A program made the position numbers and the translations under genes. Under the pieces are notes generated by a model. It worked only from the letters and a program-made list of their open reading frames with translations, was not told the DNA's origin and made no database searches. This document shows, piece after piece, positions 41,989 to 49,743 of a DNA stretch of 64,000 bases. Each line of letters opens with the position of its first letter. Position 1 is the stretch's first letter. The DNA comes from Crocinitomix sp. (lineage in GTDB: Bacteria > Bacteroidota > Bacteroidia > Flavobacteriales_D > Crocinitomicaceae), in contig WTCE01000011.1 in the NCBI GenBank assembly GCA_013138735.1, forward strand, positions 17,049 through 81,048, given 5' to 3'.

Positions 41989-42300
41989 ATGGCTAGCGAT
42001 TCAGAATTATCAAAATTACAGGCAGTAAAAGAACTTATCTTTGGACAAGAAATTATAAATTATGATGCCGAATTCAAAGAAATTCACAAAGAAATTGGTG
42101 AAAACAAAGCCCAAAACATTGAGGACACCTTAAATCAGCAAAAAGCACTCAGCCAATTAGAAAAGGCAATTACTGCTCGCATTGATCGTTTAGAGGCTGA
42201 TTTAATGAAGAAGCTTGCGGTATTAGACAATAAAAAGGCCGACCGTGCTAAATTGGGCAAAATGCTTATTCAAATCGGCGAAAAATTGCAAGATAATTAA
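41989..42300 (+). CDS. coiled-coil protein of the GTPase module, 103 aa
   Basis: A short charged helical protein. It begins ELSKLQAVKELIFGQEI and ends DNKKADRAKLGKMLIQIGEKL. The opening resembles the N-terminal L-x-x-L-[KR]-x-L-[IL]-[FL]-G-x-E motif found in proteins that carry the longin-like domain seen in the next gene. A TATATTTG box at 41945-41952 fits the -7 consensus. The next gene starts 17 bases later. First gene of a six-gene signalling module. Confidence 0.7.
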   Translation: MASDSELSKLQAVKELIFGQEIINYDAEFKEIHKEIGENKAQNIEDTLNQQKALSQLEKAITARIDRLEADLMKKLAVLDNKKADRAKLGKMLIQIGEKLQDN

Positions 42301-42317
42301 TCCAGTATCATACGAAA

Positions 42318-43118
42318 ATGCCTGCTGAAAAGGATCATTTCGAGGAATTGCGGAACTTAATTTTAGAGAGTGACAGGGAGAATTATGCGCATCAAAATGA
42401 GCAAATACTGGACAAATTAGACGAACTTGAAAAAGAACTAAATGACCCCGAAAAATTTGCTGCTGTAATTCAACAATCAAAAGCAGAAATTATAGATGTA
42501 CTTGGCCCAGTTATGGGTAAGATGATCAAAAAATTTATTTCCAGCGAAATGAGTCGCTTAAAACAGAGCATTGAAAATAAAAGTAAAGCTCTTTTTTCAT
42601 TTAAATTTTTTAAACAACGCCTCAAAAACAAAATGGCAGGTGTTTCTAAGGGAGATGCTGCGATAAATGAAGCCGTTGATAGTTCACTGCTGCAAATATT
42701 TGTAATTGAACAAGAAACGGGCTTACTCATTGGGGAATACTCTCATATAAATGTTTTAGAGCCAGACATGGTCGCGGGAATGTTATCCGCTATTAAATCT
42801 TTTGTTGAAAGTGCCTTTGGGGAGGAAAATTCTGAATTGGAAAGTTTAGAATATAGTAGTTATAAAATTTTATTGTATAACTTTAATCGATTCTACTTTG
42901 CCTGTGTCATGGAAGGTTACGTAGATGCCGAAACCCGTGCGAATCTACAGGATGATTTTTTAGATTTAACGGATAAAACATTGGGTTCAATTCCATTAAA
43001 GGATATTGACGATAAGCTTAAAAAAACGGTTGAAGAAGCCTTGATTGCAACTTTTTCGGACAAATATTTAGGTAACCCAGAATTAAATATAGGAGAGTTG
43101 GATGAAAACGGTAAGTAA
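42318..43118 (+). CDS. longin/roadblock-like domain protein of the GTPase module
   Basis: 266 residues. The N-terminal third is coiled coil (FEELRNLILESDRENY, LDELEKELNDPEKF), then DVLGPVMGKMIKKFISSEMSRL, and from ~residue 125 a compact domain with LQIFVIEQETGLLIGEYSH, DMVAGMLSAIKSFVESAFGEE, SSYKILLYNF and FYFACVMEGY. I recognise this combination from bacterial proteins where the same part precedes an OmpA domain; the compact domain looks like the longin/roadblock fold that pairs with small GTPases. It overlaps the GTPase gene by 17 bases. Function inferred from context. Confidence 0.72.
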   Translation: MPAEKDHFEELRNLILESDRENYAHQNEQILDKLDELEKELNDPEKFAAVIQQSKAEIIDVLGPVMGKMIKKFISSEMSRLKQSIENKSKALFSFKFFKQRLKNKMAGVSKGDAAINEAVDSSLLQIFVIEQETGLLIGEYSHINVLEPDMVAGMLSAIKSFVESAFGEENSELESLEYSSYKILLYNFNRFYFACVMEGYVDAETRANLQDDFLDLTDKTLGSIPLKDIDDKLKKTVEEALIATFSDKYLGNPELNIGELDENGK

Positions 43119-43590
43119 AAAAATTGTGTTACTAGGAAATGAAGGTGTAGGTAAAACATCCCTTGTGAAACGCTATGTACATAGTATATTTAATGATGAA
43201 TACTTAACCACAATTGGAATAAAGATTTCTAAAAAAGTAGTTGAAGTTGGTGATGTGAAAGTCAATTTAATGCTTTGGGATATTGCTGGAAATATGATGA
43301 GCAAAACCCTCTACAATAATTATTTACGAGGCGCGCATGGAGTGTTTTTAGTTTGTGACGCAATGCGTCCTGAAACTTATGAAAGCATAATGAATGAAAG
43401 GGAGAATATTTTATCAAAAGATTTTCAAGGCACAGAAACGGCTGTGATCATGAATAAATCGGATTTGATAACTGAGGATCCAACTACTTATTTATCTGCT
43501 TTTGAGTTTGACTTTTTAACCAGTGCAAAAAAAGGCGACAATGTAGAGTCTGCTTTTATTCAAATGGCCACGAATATTTTATCAAAATAA
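43102..43590 (+). CDS. Ras/Rab-like small GTPase
   Basis: 162 residues with all five G motifs: G1 GNEGVGKTS (12-20), G2 T37 in LTTIG, G3 WDIAGN (59-64), G4 NKSD (118-121) and G5 SAKKG (141-145). The residue after DxxG, catalytic Gln in Ras and Rab, is Asn64 here, which should slow intrinsic hydrolysis. No lipid-anchor Cys is present at the C-terminus. Embedded between the longin-like protein and a histidine kinase; the histidine kinase starts five bases after its stop. Confidence 0.93.
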   Translation: MKTVSKKIVLLGNEGVGKTSLVKRYVHSIFNDEYLTTIGIKISKKVVEVGDVKVNLMLWDIAGNMMSKTLYNNYLRGAHGVFLVCDAMRPETYESIMNERENILSKDFQGTETAVIMNKSDLITEDPTTYLSAFEFDFLTSAKKGDNVESAFIQMATNILSK

Positions 43591-43595
43591 AGGCT

Positions 43596-44456
43596 GTGTC
43601 AGATCAACCTTCTGCACCAAAAAAATCTGATTCTATAAGGGATCTTCAAAAACAATTGACGACCCTAGCAGCTGAAAACAAAGCCTTGCGCGAATCAAAC
43701 CAAGCATTAAATAAAGTCCCCGCATCAAACACAAAAAAAACAATTGAAAGTCAACACGCGAAATTGGTAAAATACAATAAGGAATTGGAGCAGTTTACAT
43801 ATGTTGCTACCCACGATTTAAAGTCGCCTTTGGCCAATATTCAAGGTTATTTAGATTTGCTTGAAATGGATTTAGAAAATCCCTCGCCTGATGTATTGGA
43901 TTCTTTAAAATGGTTAAAATATTCAGTTGAAGAAGCCCAACAGGTGATTCGTGAATTAACCAATGCGTTAAAAGCTAGAAACAATAAAGAAGAATTACGC
44001 AAGGCCATTAATTTAGAAGACCTGGTAGAAAGTGTATTATCGGGTATGCGTTCAAGAATTTTGGCAGCTAAAGTGATTTTCATCTGCGATTTTACCGAGA
44101 TCAATGACTTCATGTATTACCCAGTAGCTTTAAGGAGTATTTTACAAAACATAATCTCAAACGCCATACAATATTCAGGCGCAACTGAGCATCCTGAGAT
44201 CAAAGTAACAACGCTAAAAGTAAATAATGAAGTTCACATTTCGGTAGAGGACAATGGCGCTGGAATTGATTTAACTGCTAATGAATCTAAAGTTTTTGGA
44301 CTATTTAAAAGGGTACAAAACGACGAAAGTGGCTCTGGAATTGGAATGTATATTGTAAATAAATTTTTAGAAAACTATGGCGGCACGCTTGCATTAGAGA
44401 GCGAATTAGGAAAAGGTTCGATCTTTACTGTTGTTATTCCGTTTGAAAAGGTGTAA
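43596..44456 (+). CDS. soluble sensor histidine kinase
   Basis: 286 residues from a GTG start. An N-terminal coiled coil (to ~65) leads into the HisKA box FTYVATHDLKSPLANIQGYL with phospho-acceptor H73, and a HATPase_c domain with N box near IISNAIQYS, G1 EDNGAGID and G2 GSGIGMYIV. There is no transmembrane segment or recognised sensor domain, so the input probably comes from a partner, perhaps the GTPase module encoded just upstream. A response regulator follows 26 bases downstream. Confidence 0.92.
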   Translation: MSDQPSAPKKSDSIRDLQKQLTTLAAENKALRESNQALNKVPASNTKKTIESQHAKLVKYNKELEQFTYVATHDLKSPLANIQGYLDLLEMDLENPSPDVLDSLKWLKYSVEEAQQVIRELTNALKARNNKEELRKAINLEDLVESVLSGMRSRILAAKVIFICDFTEINDFMYYPVALRSILQNIISNAIQYSGATEHPEIKVTTLKVNNEVHISVEDNGAGIDLTANESKVFGLFKRVQNDESGSGIGMYIVNKFLENYGGTLALESELGKGSIFTVVIPFEKV

Positions 44457-44482
44457 ATTTAACAACCTACATTTTAGCAACT

Positions 44483-44875
44483 ATGAATCCTATTGAGCAT
44501 CTTCTTTTGATTGATGATAGTGAAGCCACAAACAATTTTCACAACCGTTTATTAGGCAGATTAAAATTTGCAAAAACCATTTCAATCTGCACGAACGGGC
44601 AAGAGGGTTTAGATTTTCTATCCAAAGCAAAACAGTGTCCTGATTTAATTTTTCTGGATTTAAACATGCCAGTTATTGATGGGTTTGAATTTTTGAGCTT
44701 GGTGCACGCTCCACTTGAAAAATTAGGATGTCCAAAGCCATTAATTGTCATCTTAACCTCTTCAGAAGAAAGTGTTGACAAGGCGCGTTGTAAAAGTTTA
44801 TATAGCCATATTGAATTCTACTCTAAACCCTTAACGATTAGTCAAATTACGGAGTTGAGAAAATTATTGGATTAG
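44483..44875 (+). CDS. single-domain response regulator
   Basis: 130 residues, receiver domain only: acidic pair D11-D12 (LLIDDSE), phospho-acceptor D59 in LIFLDLNMP, T/S switch in VILTSS and K in YSKPL. No output domain, so it relays phosphate or acts through binding. Downstream of the kinase and convergent with an HPt gene; a kinase-receiver-HPt relay is the natural reading. A 7-bp hairpin (44880-44898) lies in the convergent junction. Confidence 0.93.
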   Translation: MNPIEHLLLIDDSEATNNFHNRLLGRLKFAKTISICTNGQEGLDFLSKAKQCPDLIFLDLNMPVIDGFEFLSLVHAPLEKLGCPKPLIVILTSSEESVDKARCKSLYSHIEFYSKPLTISQITELRKLLD

Positions 44876-44889
44876 TAACTTGAGTTCGC

Positions 44890-45264
44890 TTAACTCAAAT
44901 ATTTCAATCGGAGTAATTTAAAGCTTCTTGTGCAAATATTTTGTAATTCGGTGAGTGATTCAAGGCCTGAAGACACAGGTGCTTCAATTTGCTCTAATTT
45001 CACAGCTAACGCATGTGCTTCGTCCATATCAAACATTAAAAAACTTGATTTCATTTTATGGGCAAATAACCGAATTGTCTCTTGTTCATTAATTTCGAAC
45101 GCTTCAACTATGGTCTTCAAACTTGCCGCGCTTTCATTTAAAAACATTTCAACGATTTCTCGAATAAATGCGTCATCTGCCACGCCGGCTTCTTTCATTT
45201 GACCAAAGAAGTTATCTCCGGCTGTAAATTTTGATATATCGAACTCCTCGTTGCTTACGCTCAT
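44890..45264 (-). CDS. HPt (histidine phosphotransfer) domain protein
   Basis: 124 residues. Helical HPt fold with the phospho-acceptor H69 in LFAHKMKSSFLMFDM, the family HxxK[SG]SS pattern. It is on the opposite strand but converges on the response regulator gene, with 14 bases between stops. Together with the kinase and receiver it would complete a phosphorelay. Confidence 0.88.
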   Translation of the reverse strand: MSVSNEEFDISKFTAGDNFFGQMKEAGVADDAFIREIVEMFLNESAASLKTIVEAFEINEQETIRLFAHKMKSSFLMFDMDEAHALAVKLEQIEAPVSSGLESLTELQNICTRSFKLLRLKYLS

Positions 45265-45366
45265 AATATTTACATGAGTTGTTTTGGTTTTACTAAGGTA
45301 TGATTTTCTTAGGCCCTCGAAACTTGAATTCGCTAATTGGTCGCAATTATCCGATTAAGGAGGTTT

Positions 45367-45409
45367 GGAGCGCTGAGCGCTCCTAGTATTTAGACCGCTG
45401 CGCTGATAG
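45367..45409. repeat. palindrome plus dispersed TAGTATTTAGAC repeat
   Basis: GGAGCGC-TGA-GCGCTCC (45367-45383) is a perfect hairpin joined directly to TAGTATTTAGACC (45384-45396), the core of the dispersed repeat found at 9387, 10098, 13574 and 36067. It lies in the 262-base spacer between the HPt and LytTR genes. Confidence 0.6.
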
Positions 45410-45526
45410 ATTAAAGAACAAAGACGTTTGCTTATTGTAAAAAAATAGTAGAGCGCTTGGCTGTTTGACGTGGTATTGCCTCATGACTTGTACCTTTTGC
45501 ACTGAAACTTGAGACTATTGACTCAT

Positions 45527-46228
45527 TTACTTATCTGCTTGGCTTTTTAAGCGCTCCTTGAGTTCTTTTTTATACTTACGACTTACTTTCACCATTTTGT
45601 TGCCTACGGTTAATCCATTTTCTTGCATAGCATCAATTCTATTAATGGCCACAATAAATGATCGGTGTACACGCAAGAAATCTTCTTCACCTAGTTTGGC
45701 ATGAATGGCTTTCATTGTAGAAAGTACAGTATATCTTTTCTCGGCGGTATGAATTTGCACATAATCTGCAAAAGCCTCTATATAATGAATGCTAGAAAAA
45801 TTAAGTTTTAGCAATTCACTCCCCGTTTTTACAAAAATGAATTTTTCGTCCTCAGGTGATTTTAAAGAAATGGATTCGCTAATGGATTTTGCGCGTTGTG
45901 CACCTTTTAAAAAGCGTTTGTATTCAATTGGTTTTACCAAATAGTCCGTTACATCATAATTATATGATTCAGCCGCATATTCTGCCTTAGAACTAATAAT
46001 AATTACTTGTGGAATGTTCTTGACGTTTTCAATAAAATCAATCCCCGACATTTCGGGCATTTCAATATCTAAGAACAATAAGTCAACATCAATATTGCCA
46101 ATTTCTTTTAAGGCAACAAGTGGGTTGTCAAATTCTGCCTCGAATTCAAGAAAATCTGTAAAATTAATGTAGGACCTTATAATTTCTCTCGAAACCTTAT
46201 CATCATCCAATATCACTACTTTGAGCAT
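45527..46228 (-). CDS. LytTR-family response regulator
   Basis: 233 residues: receiver with LDDDKVSREI and phospho-acceptor in LLFLDIEMPEMSG, then a LytTR domain with FIFVKTGSELLKLNFSSIHYIEA, DFLRVHRSFIVAINRID and VKVSRKYKKELKERL. The kinase is not adjacent. It lies 210 bases downstream of... the OmpA/PD40 gene ends at 46439 and a terminator at 46380-46420 separates the two, so it is a separate unit. Might control the adhesin locus, but this is unproven. Confidence 0.93.
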   Translation of the reverse strand: MLKVVILDDDKVSREIIRSYINFTDFLEFEAEFDNPLVALKEIGNIDVDLLFLDIEMPEMSGIDFIENVKNIPQVIIISSKAEYAAESYNYDVTDYLVKPIEYKRFLKGAQRAKSISESISLKSPEDEKFIFVKTGSELLKLNFSSIHYIEAFADYVQIHTAEKRYTVLSTMKAIHAKLGEEDFLRVHRSFIVAINRIDAMQENGLTVGNKMVKVSRKYKKELKERLKSQADK

Positions 46229-46379
46229 AAAAAATCTAATTTACCTTATTCAAATATACGCTTTAAGTTTTGTTAATCAAAAACGTTGCCAACTTGGTCT
46301 AAATAAGGTCAAATCTAAAACCTTTTAGGTGAACATGTTACTGGGCGGATAAATTTGACGATTAGTCGGGAATAAAGAA

Positions 46380-46420
46380 ACAAAAAGCCGCGTCGTGCAT
46401 TGAAATGTACGGCGCGGCTT
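46380..46420 (-). terminator. Rho-independent terminator after the OmpA/PD40 gene
   Basis: AAGCCGCG (46385-46392) and CGCGGCTT (46413-46420) form a stem, extended inward by imperfect pairs; read on the minus strand it is followed by TTTTTG. Confidence 0.85.
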
Positions 46421-46438
46421 AATTAAATTGAATATTTT

Positions 46439-48700
46439 TTACATCTTGATAATGATAAATTCTGTCCGTCTATTAAACTGGTGGTATTTATCAAATAGTT
46501 TTCTATTTTTAGATTTGAAGGCGTTTACAAAGTCTTCTGTTATGACCTGTTTTTCTGTTCCACCATCTGCTGTTGCATCAACGGTATTTGGAGTAGATTC
46601 ACCAAAACCTTTTCCGTAAATACGATCAGGATTTGTAATGCGCTCCGAAACATATTTGGCTGAAGCTTTTGCACGGCGATCTGATAAGGAACGGTTTGAA
46701 TTATCACTACCTCGTGAATCGGTATGAGATCCTAACTCAATAACCATTGTTGGGTTTTCGTTCATTACTTTTACAATCTTGTCTAATTCAATTGCGGCAT
46801 CTGGTCTAATCCTTGATTTATTCAAATCAAAATAGATTGGATTAATGTCAATGATTTTCGATAAATCTGCTCCAACTTGAATTGGCTCTAAGGTCAAATC
46901 TAAATTCGCATGCACTTCATACTTCCCTTCACGATCGAACTCGGTATTATACGTAACTGTTTTACCTAAGTAACCGTTTTTCTCTAAGATGATATTATAG
47001 CTTCCACGATCATTTAATTTTTTATCAACTAAAGGTTTGAAATAGTCACCTGATTTAGGAGTATATAATGTTTCTTGTCTTCCTGTAATATTATCAATCA
47101 CAATCATTTTAACACTATCTAGCGGTGCACCAGTTTGCTTATCTGTTACCAACGCATAAAGTGATAATCCAGGATCTTTCTCCAATTCCAAATTCACAAT
47201 AACAACCTCCTCTTTAGTATGCGTATCAGCTGCATTAGTTCCGTCAAAATACTTCGGTTTTTGTCCACGTAGGTTAAAGGTTTTATCCTCTTCAACAATA
47301 AACTCATAACTCCCATCTTCACCCGTCACAACAACTTCATCTTGACCCGTTAACAGGTCAAACAAGGTAACTTCGGTAGCGGCTAAAACCTCTCCTTGTT
47401 TATCTTTCGCCACACCTTTTATCAATTTACCAAACGTGAATGGTTTTGCTAAATCAAAACTATAAATATCATCACTTCCTTTACCACCTTCTCGGTTTGA
47501 AGAAAAGTAACCCATTGTTTGCTCCTCATTAAGGATTAAAGAAAAATCATCTGAACTACCATTAATAGGCGCACCCAAATTCATCACTTTTCCTATGGAT
47601 AAGTCTTCTGGTTTCACTTGCGCCAAAAACACATCTAATCCGCCCAAGCCAACGCGGCCATTTGATGAAAAGAATAACATTTCACTTCCAGCGTGTATGA
47701 ATGGGAACATTTCGTCTCCTTCAGTATTTACACGTTCTCCTAAATTAATTGCGTTTCCATAAGAACCATCTTCTTTAATTTCGGCACGATAAATATCAAC
47801 TCCACCCAAACCACCTGGCATGTTAGAAGCAAAATAAAGCCATTTACCATTATTACTTATTGTGGCATGACCAACTGAATATTCGTTATCATTAAAAGGA
47901 AGCGCTTCAGGTTTCCCCCATTTGCCATCTGCCAATTGCGACGAGAACAACTGCAAACGAACTACACCTTTAGAGCTTTCGCCATCATAATTGTTTCGTG
48001 TAAAAATCATCTTATTACCAGCGGGGTTAAATGCTACTGGGCCTTCGTGAAATTTCTTATTTACTTTACCGTCCAACAAGCTTGGGCTTGTCAATGAATT
48101 ATCGGCATTTTTATTCGCAATGTAAACATCTAAAAATGGTAGGGTATTCCAGTTCCATTTTCTGCGTACTGGTTTCGTACCTTCTCGGCTAGATGCAAAT
48201 ACCACTTGATCTTTATAAAACATAGCAGCAAAATCTTGCTGTTCTGAATTAATGTCAAGGTTCTGAACAGTAAAATCAGGGCTTTCTTTTTGCAACCTTT
48301 GGTACGAACCTAATGCTTTCATGTGCATAATTCCGCGTGAATCCGTCACGTTCATGTTAGCATATTTCTTCATCCACTCTTCCGAATCTTCGTATTTTTC
48401 GTTTTCGCGCAATACACATACATAATTATAAACATCATCCGCCGTATGACCATCTGTGTTTACAATTTCACGAAATAAGGATTCTGCGGCAACACTTTCG
48501 TGCATACGCATATAACTTAAAGCCTTATTCCTTTTTATTACTAAGGATGAAGCGTCTAATTCACTGTATTTATCAATGGCCTTATTGTAAGCAAAACTTT
48601 CGAATGCAGCATGGGCTTTTTTCTCTTTCCCAGTAGATTCTTGTGCCGTTGAAACGAACACGAGACTTAATGCAGCACTTAATAAAATTAACTTTTTCAT
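46439..48700 (-). CDS. OmpA family protein with PD40 repeats (T9SS-associated)
   Basis: 753 residues. Signal peptide (LILLSAALSLVFVSTAQ), TPR-like helical region (~25-145), a WD40-like PD40 propeller (~150-440; repeats such as ISNNGKWLYFASNMPGGLGGVDIYRA), one or two carboxypeptidase-regulatory-like beta domains (~440-620), and a C-terminal OmpA domain (~635-753) with YFDLNKSRIRPDAAIELD and the peptidoglycan-binding SHTDSRGSDNSNRSLSDRRA. This layout is that of PorE/SprF-linked outer-membrane proteins of type IX secretion. Third gene of the adhesin-PorP-OmpA locus. Confidence 0.93.
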   Translation of the reverse strand: MKKLILLSAALSLVFVSTAQESTGKEKKAHAAFESFAYNKAIDKYSELDASSLVIKRNKALSYMRMHESVAAESLFREIVNTDGHTADDVYNYVCVLRENEKYEDSEEWMKKYANMNVTDSRGIMHMKALGSYQRLQKESPDFTVQNLDINSEQQDFAAMFYKDQVVFASSREGTKPVRRKWNWNTLPFLDVYIANKNADNSLTSPSLLDGKVNKKFHEGPVAFNPAGNKMIFTRNNYDGESSKGVVRLQLFSSQLADGKWGKPEALPFNDNEYSVGHATISNNGKWLYFASNMPGGLGGVDIYRAEIKEDGSYGNAINLGERVNTEGDEMFPFIHAGSEMLFFSSNGRVGLGGLDVFLAQVKPEDLSIGKVMNLGAPINGSSDDFSLILNEEQTMGYFSSNREGGKGSDDIYSFDLAKPFTFGKLIKGVAKDKQGEVLAATEVTLFDLLTGQDEVVVTGEDGSYEFIVEEDKTFNLRGQKPKYFDGTNAADTHTKEEVVIVNLELEKDPGLSLYALVTDKQTGAPLDSVKMIVIDNITGRQETLYTPKSGDYFKPLVDKKLNDRGSYNIILEKNGYLGKTVTYNTEFDREGKYEVHANLDLTLEPIQVGADLSKIIDINPIYFDLNKSRIRPDAAIELDKIVKVMNENPTMVIELGSHTDSRGSDNSNRSLSDRRAKASAKYVSERITNPDRIYGKGFGESTPNTVDATADGGTEKQVITEDFVNAFKSKNRKLFDKYHQFNRRTEFIIIKM

Positions 48701-48725
48701 TTGACTAAATTTTATCTATTCTGGT

Positions 48726-49661
48726 TTAGAAATATCTTGGTGATTCAATTTTCGCTTTGTTATTGAAGATGAAATCATAACGCAACATTAGTTCGTGTGA
48801 ACCTGCATTATATCTTCCTGTGCTGTTGGCAAAAGACCAATCAAACGAATAACCTAATGAAAATTGATCTGTTAAATTTACACCTGCCAACACGCCAACC
48901 GCATCACCTGTTCTTAACATTGGTCCAGCCCAAAGCATGTCTTTAAAATAAAACAAGGCTGTTATATCCAACTCTATGGGTGCACCAGCAGTAACTTTTA
49001 AGAAAGTTGTTGGTTTCAGTTTTACATTTCCATTTTCAGTCAAATCAAAGATGGTACCTGCAATCACATAATAGTGACGTGCCTCGGCAGCTAAGCTTGC
49101 TGCACCAGGTGCATTACTGATTTCAATTGTGTTTTGCAATAAACGAGGTGTTGAAATACCTGCATAAAATCGTGGTAAAGAATAATATAATCCAAAACCA
49201 AAATTGGGCATTAATTGACTTTGAATATTTGCTTGAAAGCTAGGGTCATTATCATCAATTATTGTTAATCCAGTTAAATCATCTCCGCGAACATTTAATC
49301 CTGCTTTTAAACCAAAAGCCAACTTGCCTTCGTCGCCAACTTGAATTTTATATGCAAAATCAGCGAAGATTCCTGTATTAGTTGTTGGTCCAATTTTATC
49401 GTTAATGAAAGAAAGGCCTAAACCTACTTTTTCATTAAAAACTGGCGCGTGTAATGTTAAGGTTTGTGTTGTTGGCGCGCCTGGAAAGCTTACCCACTGA
49501 GAGCGGTGCAAGCCCGTTACTGTTAATGCATTTCTACTTCCTGCGTAACCAGGGTTAACCCCTAATGTGTTGAAAGAATAATGTGTAAACATAGCTTCTT
49601 GTTGCCCTGATGCTTGAAAAGCACCTCCTAAGATCAACATTGCAATTATTACTTTTTTCAT
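48726..49661 (-). CDS. PorP/SprF family type IX secretion membrane protein
   Basis: 311 residues. Signal peptide to ~19, then the PorP/SprF beta-barrel: QEAMFTHYSFNTLGVNPGYAGSRN, HRSQWVSFPGAPTTQTLTLHAP, LGLSFINDKIGPTTNTG, and the C-terminal SLGYSFDWSFANSTGRYNAGSHELMLRYDF. SprF is needed to export the adhesin SprB; a PorP/SprF copy placed directly after a giant adhesin gene is expected to serve that adhesin. The spacing to the OmpA gene is 25 bases. Confidence 0.94.
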   Translation of the reverse strand: MKKVIIAMLILGGAFQASGQQEAMFTHYSFNTLGVNPGYAGSRNALTVTGLHRSQWVSFPGAPTTQTLTLHAPVFNEKVGLGLSFINDKIGPTTNTGIFADFAYKIQVGDEGKLAFGLKAGLNVRGDDLTGLTIIDDNDPSFQANIQSQLMPNFGFGLYYSLPRFYAGISTPRLLQNTIEISNAPGAASLAAEARHYYVIAGTIFDLTENGNVKLKPTTFLKVTAGAPIELDITALFYFKDMLWAGPMLRTGDAVGVLAGVNLTDQFSLGYSFDWSFANSTGRYNAGSHELMLRYDFIFNNKAKIESPRYF

Positions 49662-49684
49662 GTCTTTATGAATTGAAAAAATTA

Positions 49685-49733
49685 AAAGTGGGCTTTCGGC
49701 ATTTCGACAAGCTCATTGACCTCAGCCCACTTT
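49685..49733 (-). terminator. terminator with embedded repeat between adhesin and PorP/SprF genes
   Basis: AAAGTGGGCT (49685-49694) and AGCCCACTTT (49724-49733) form a 10-bp stem; read on the minus strand a T-rich tract follows. The loop carries TTTCGACAAGCTCA, wording I recall from widespread Bacteroidota intergenic repeats. It would limit read-through from the adhesin to PorP/SprF. Confidence 0.75.
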
Positions 49734-49743
49734 GTAAATTTCT

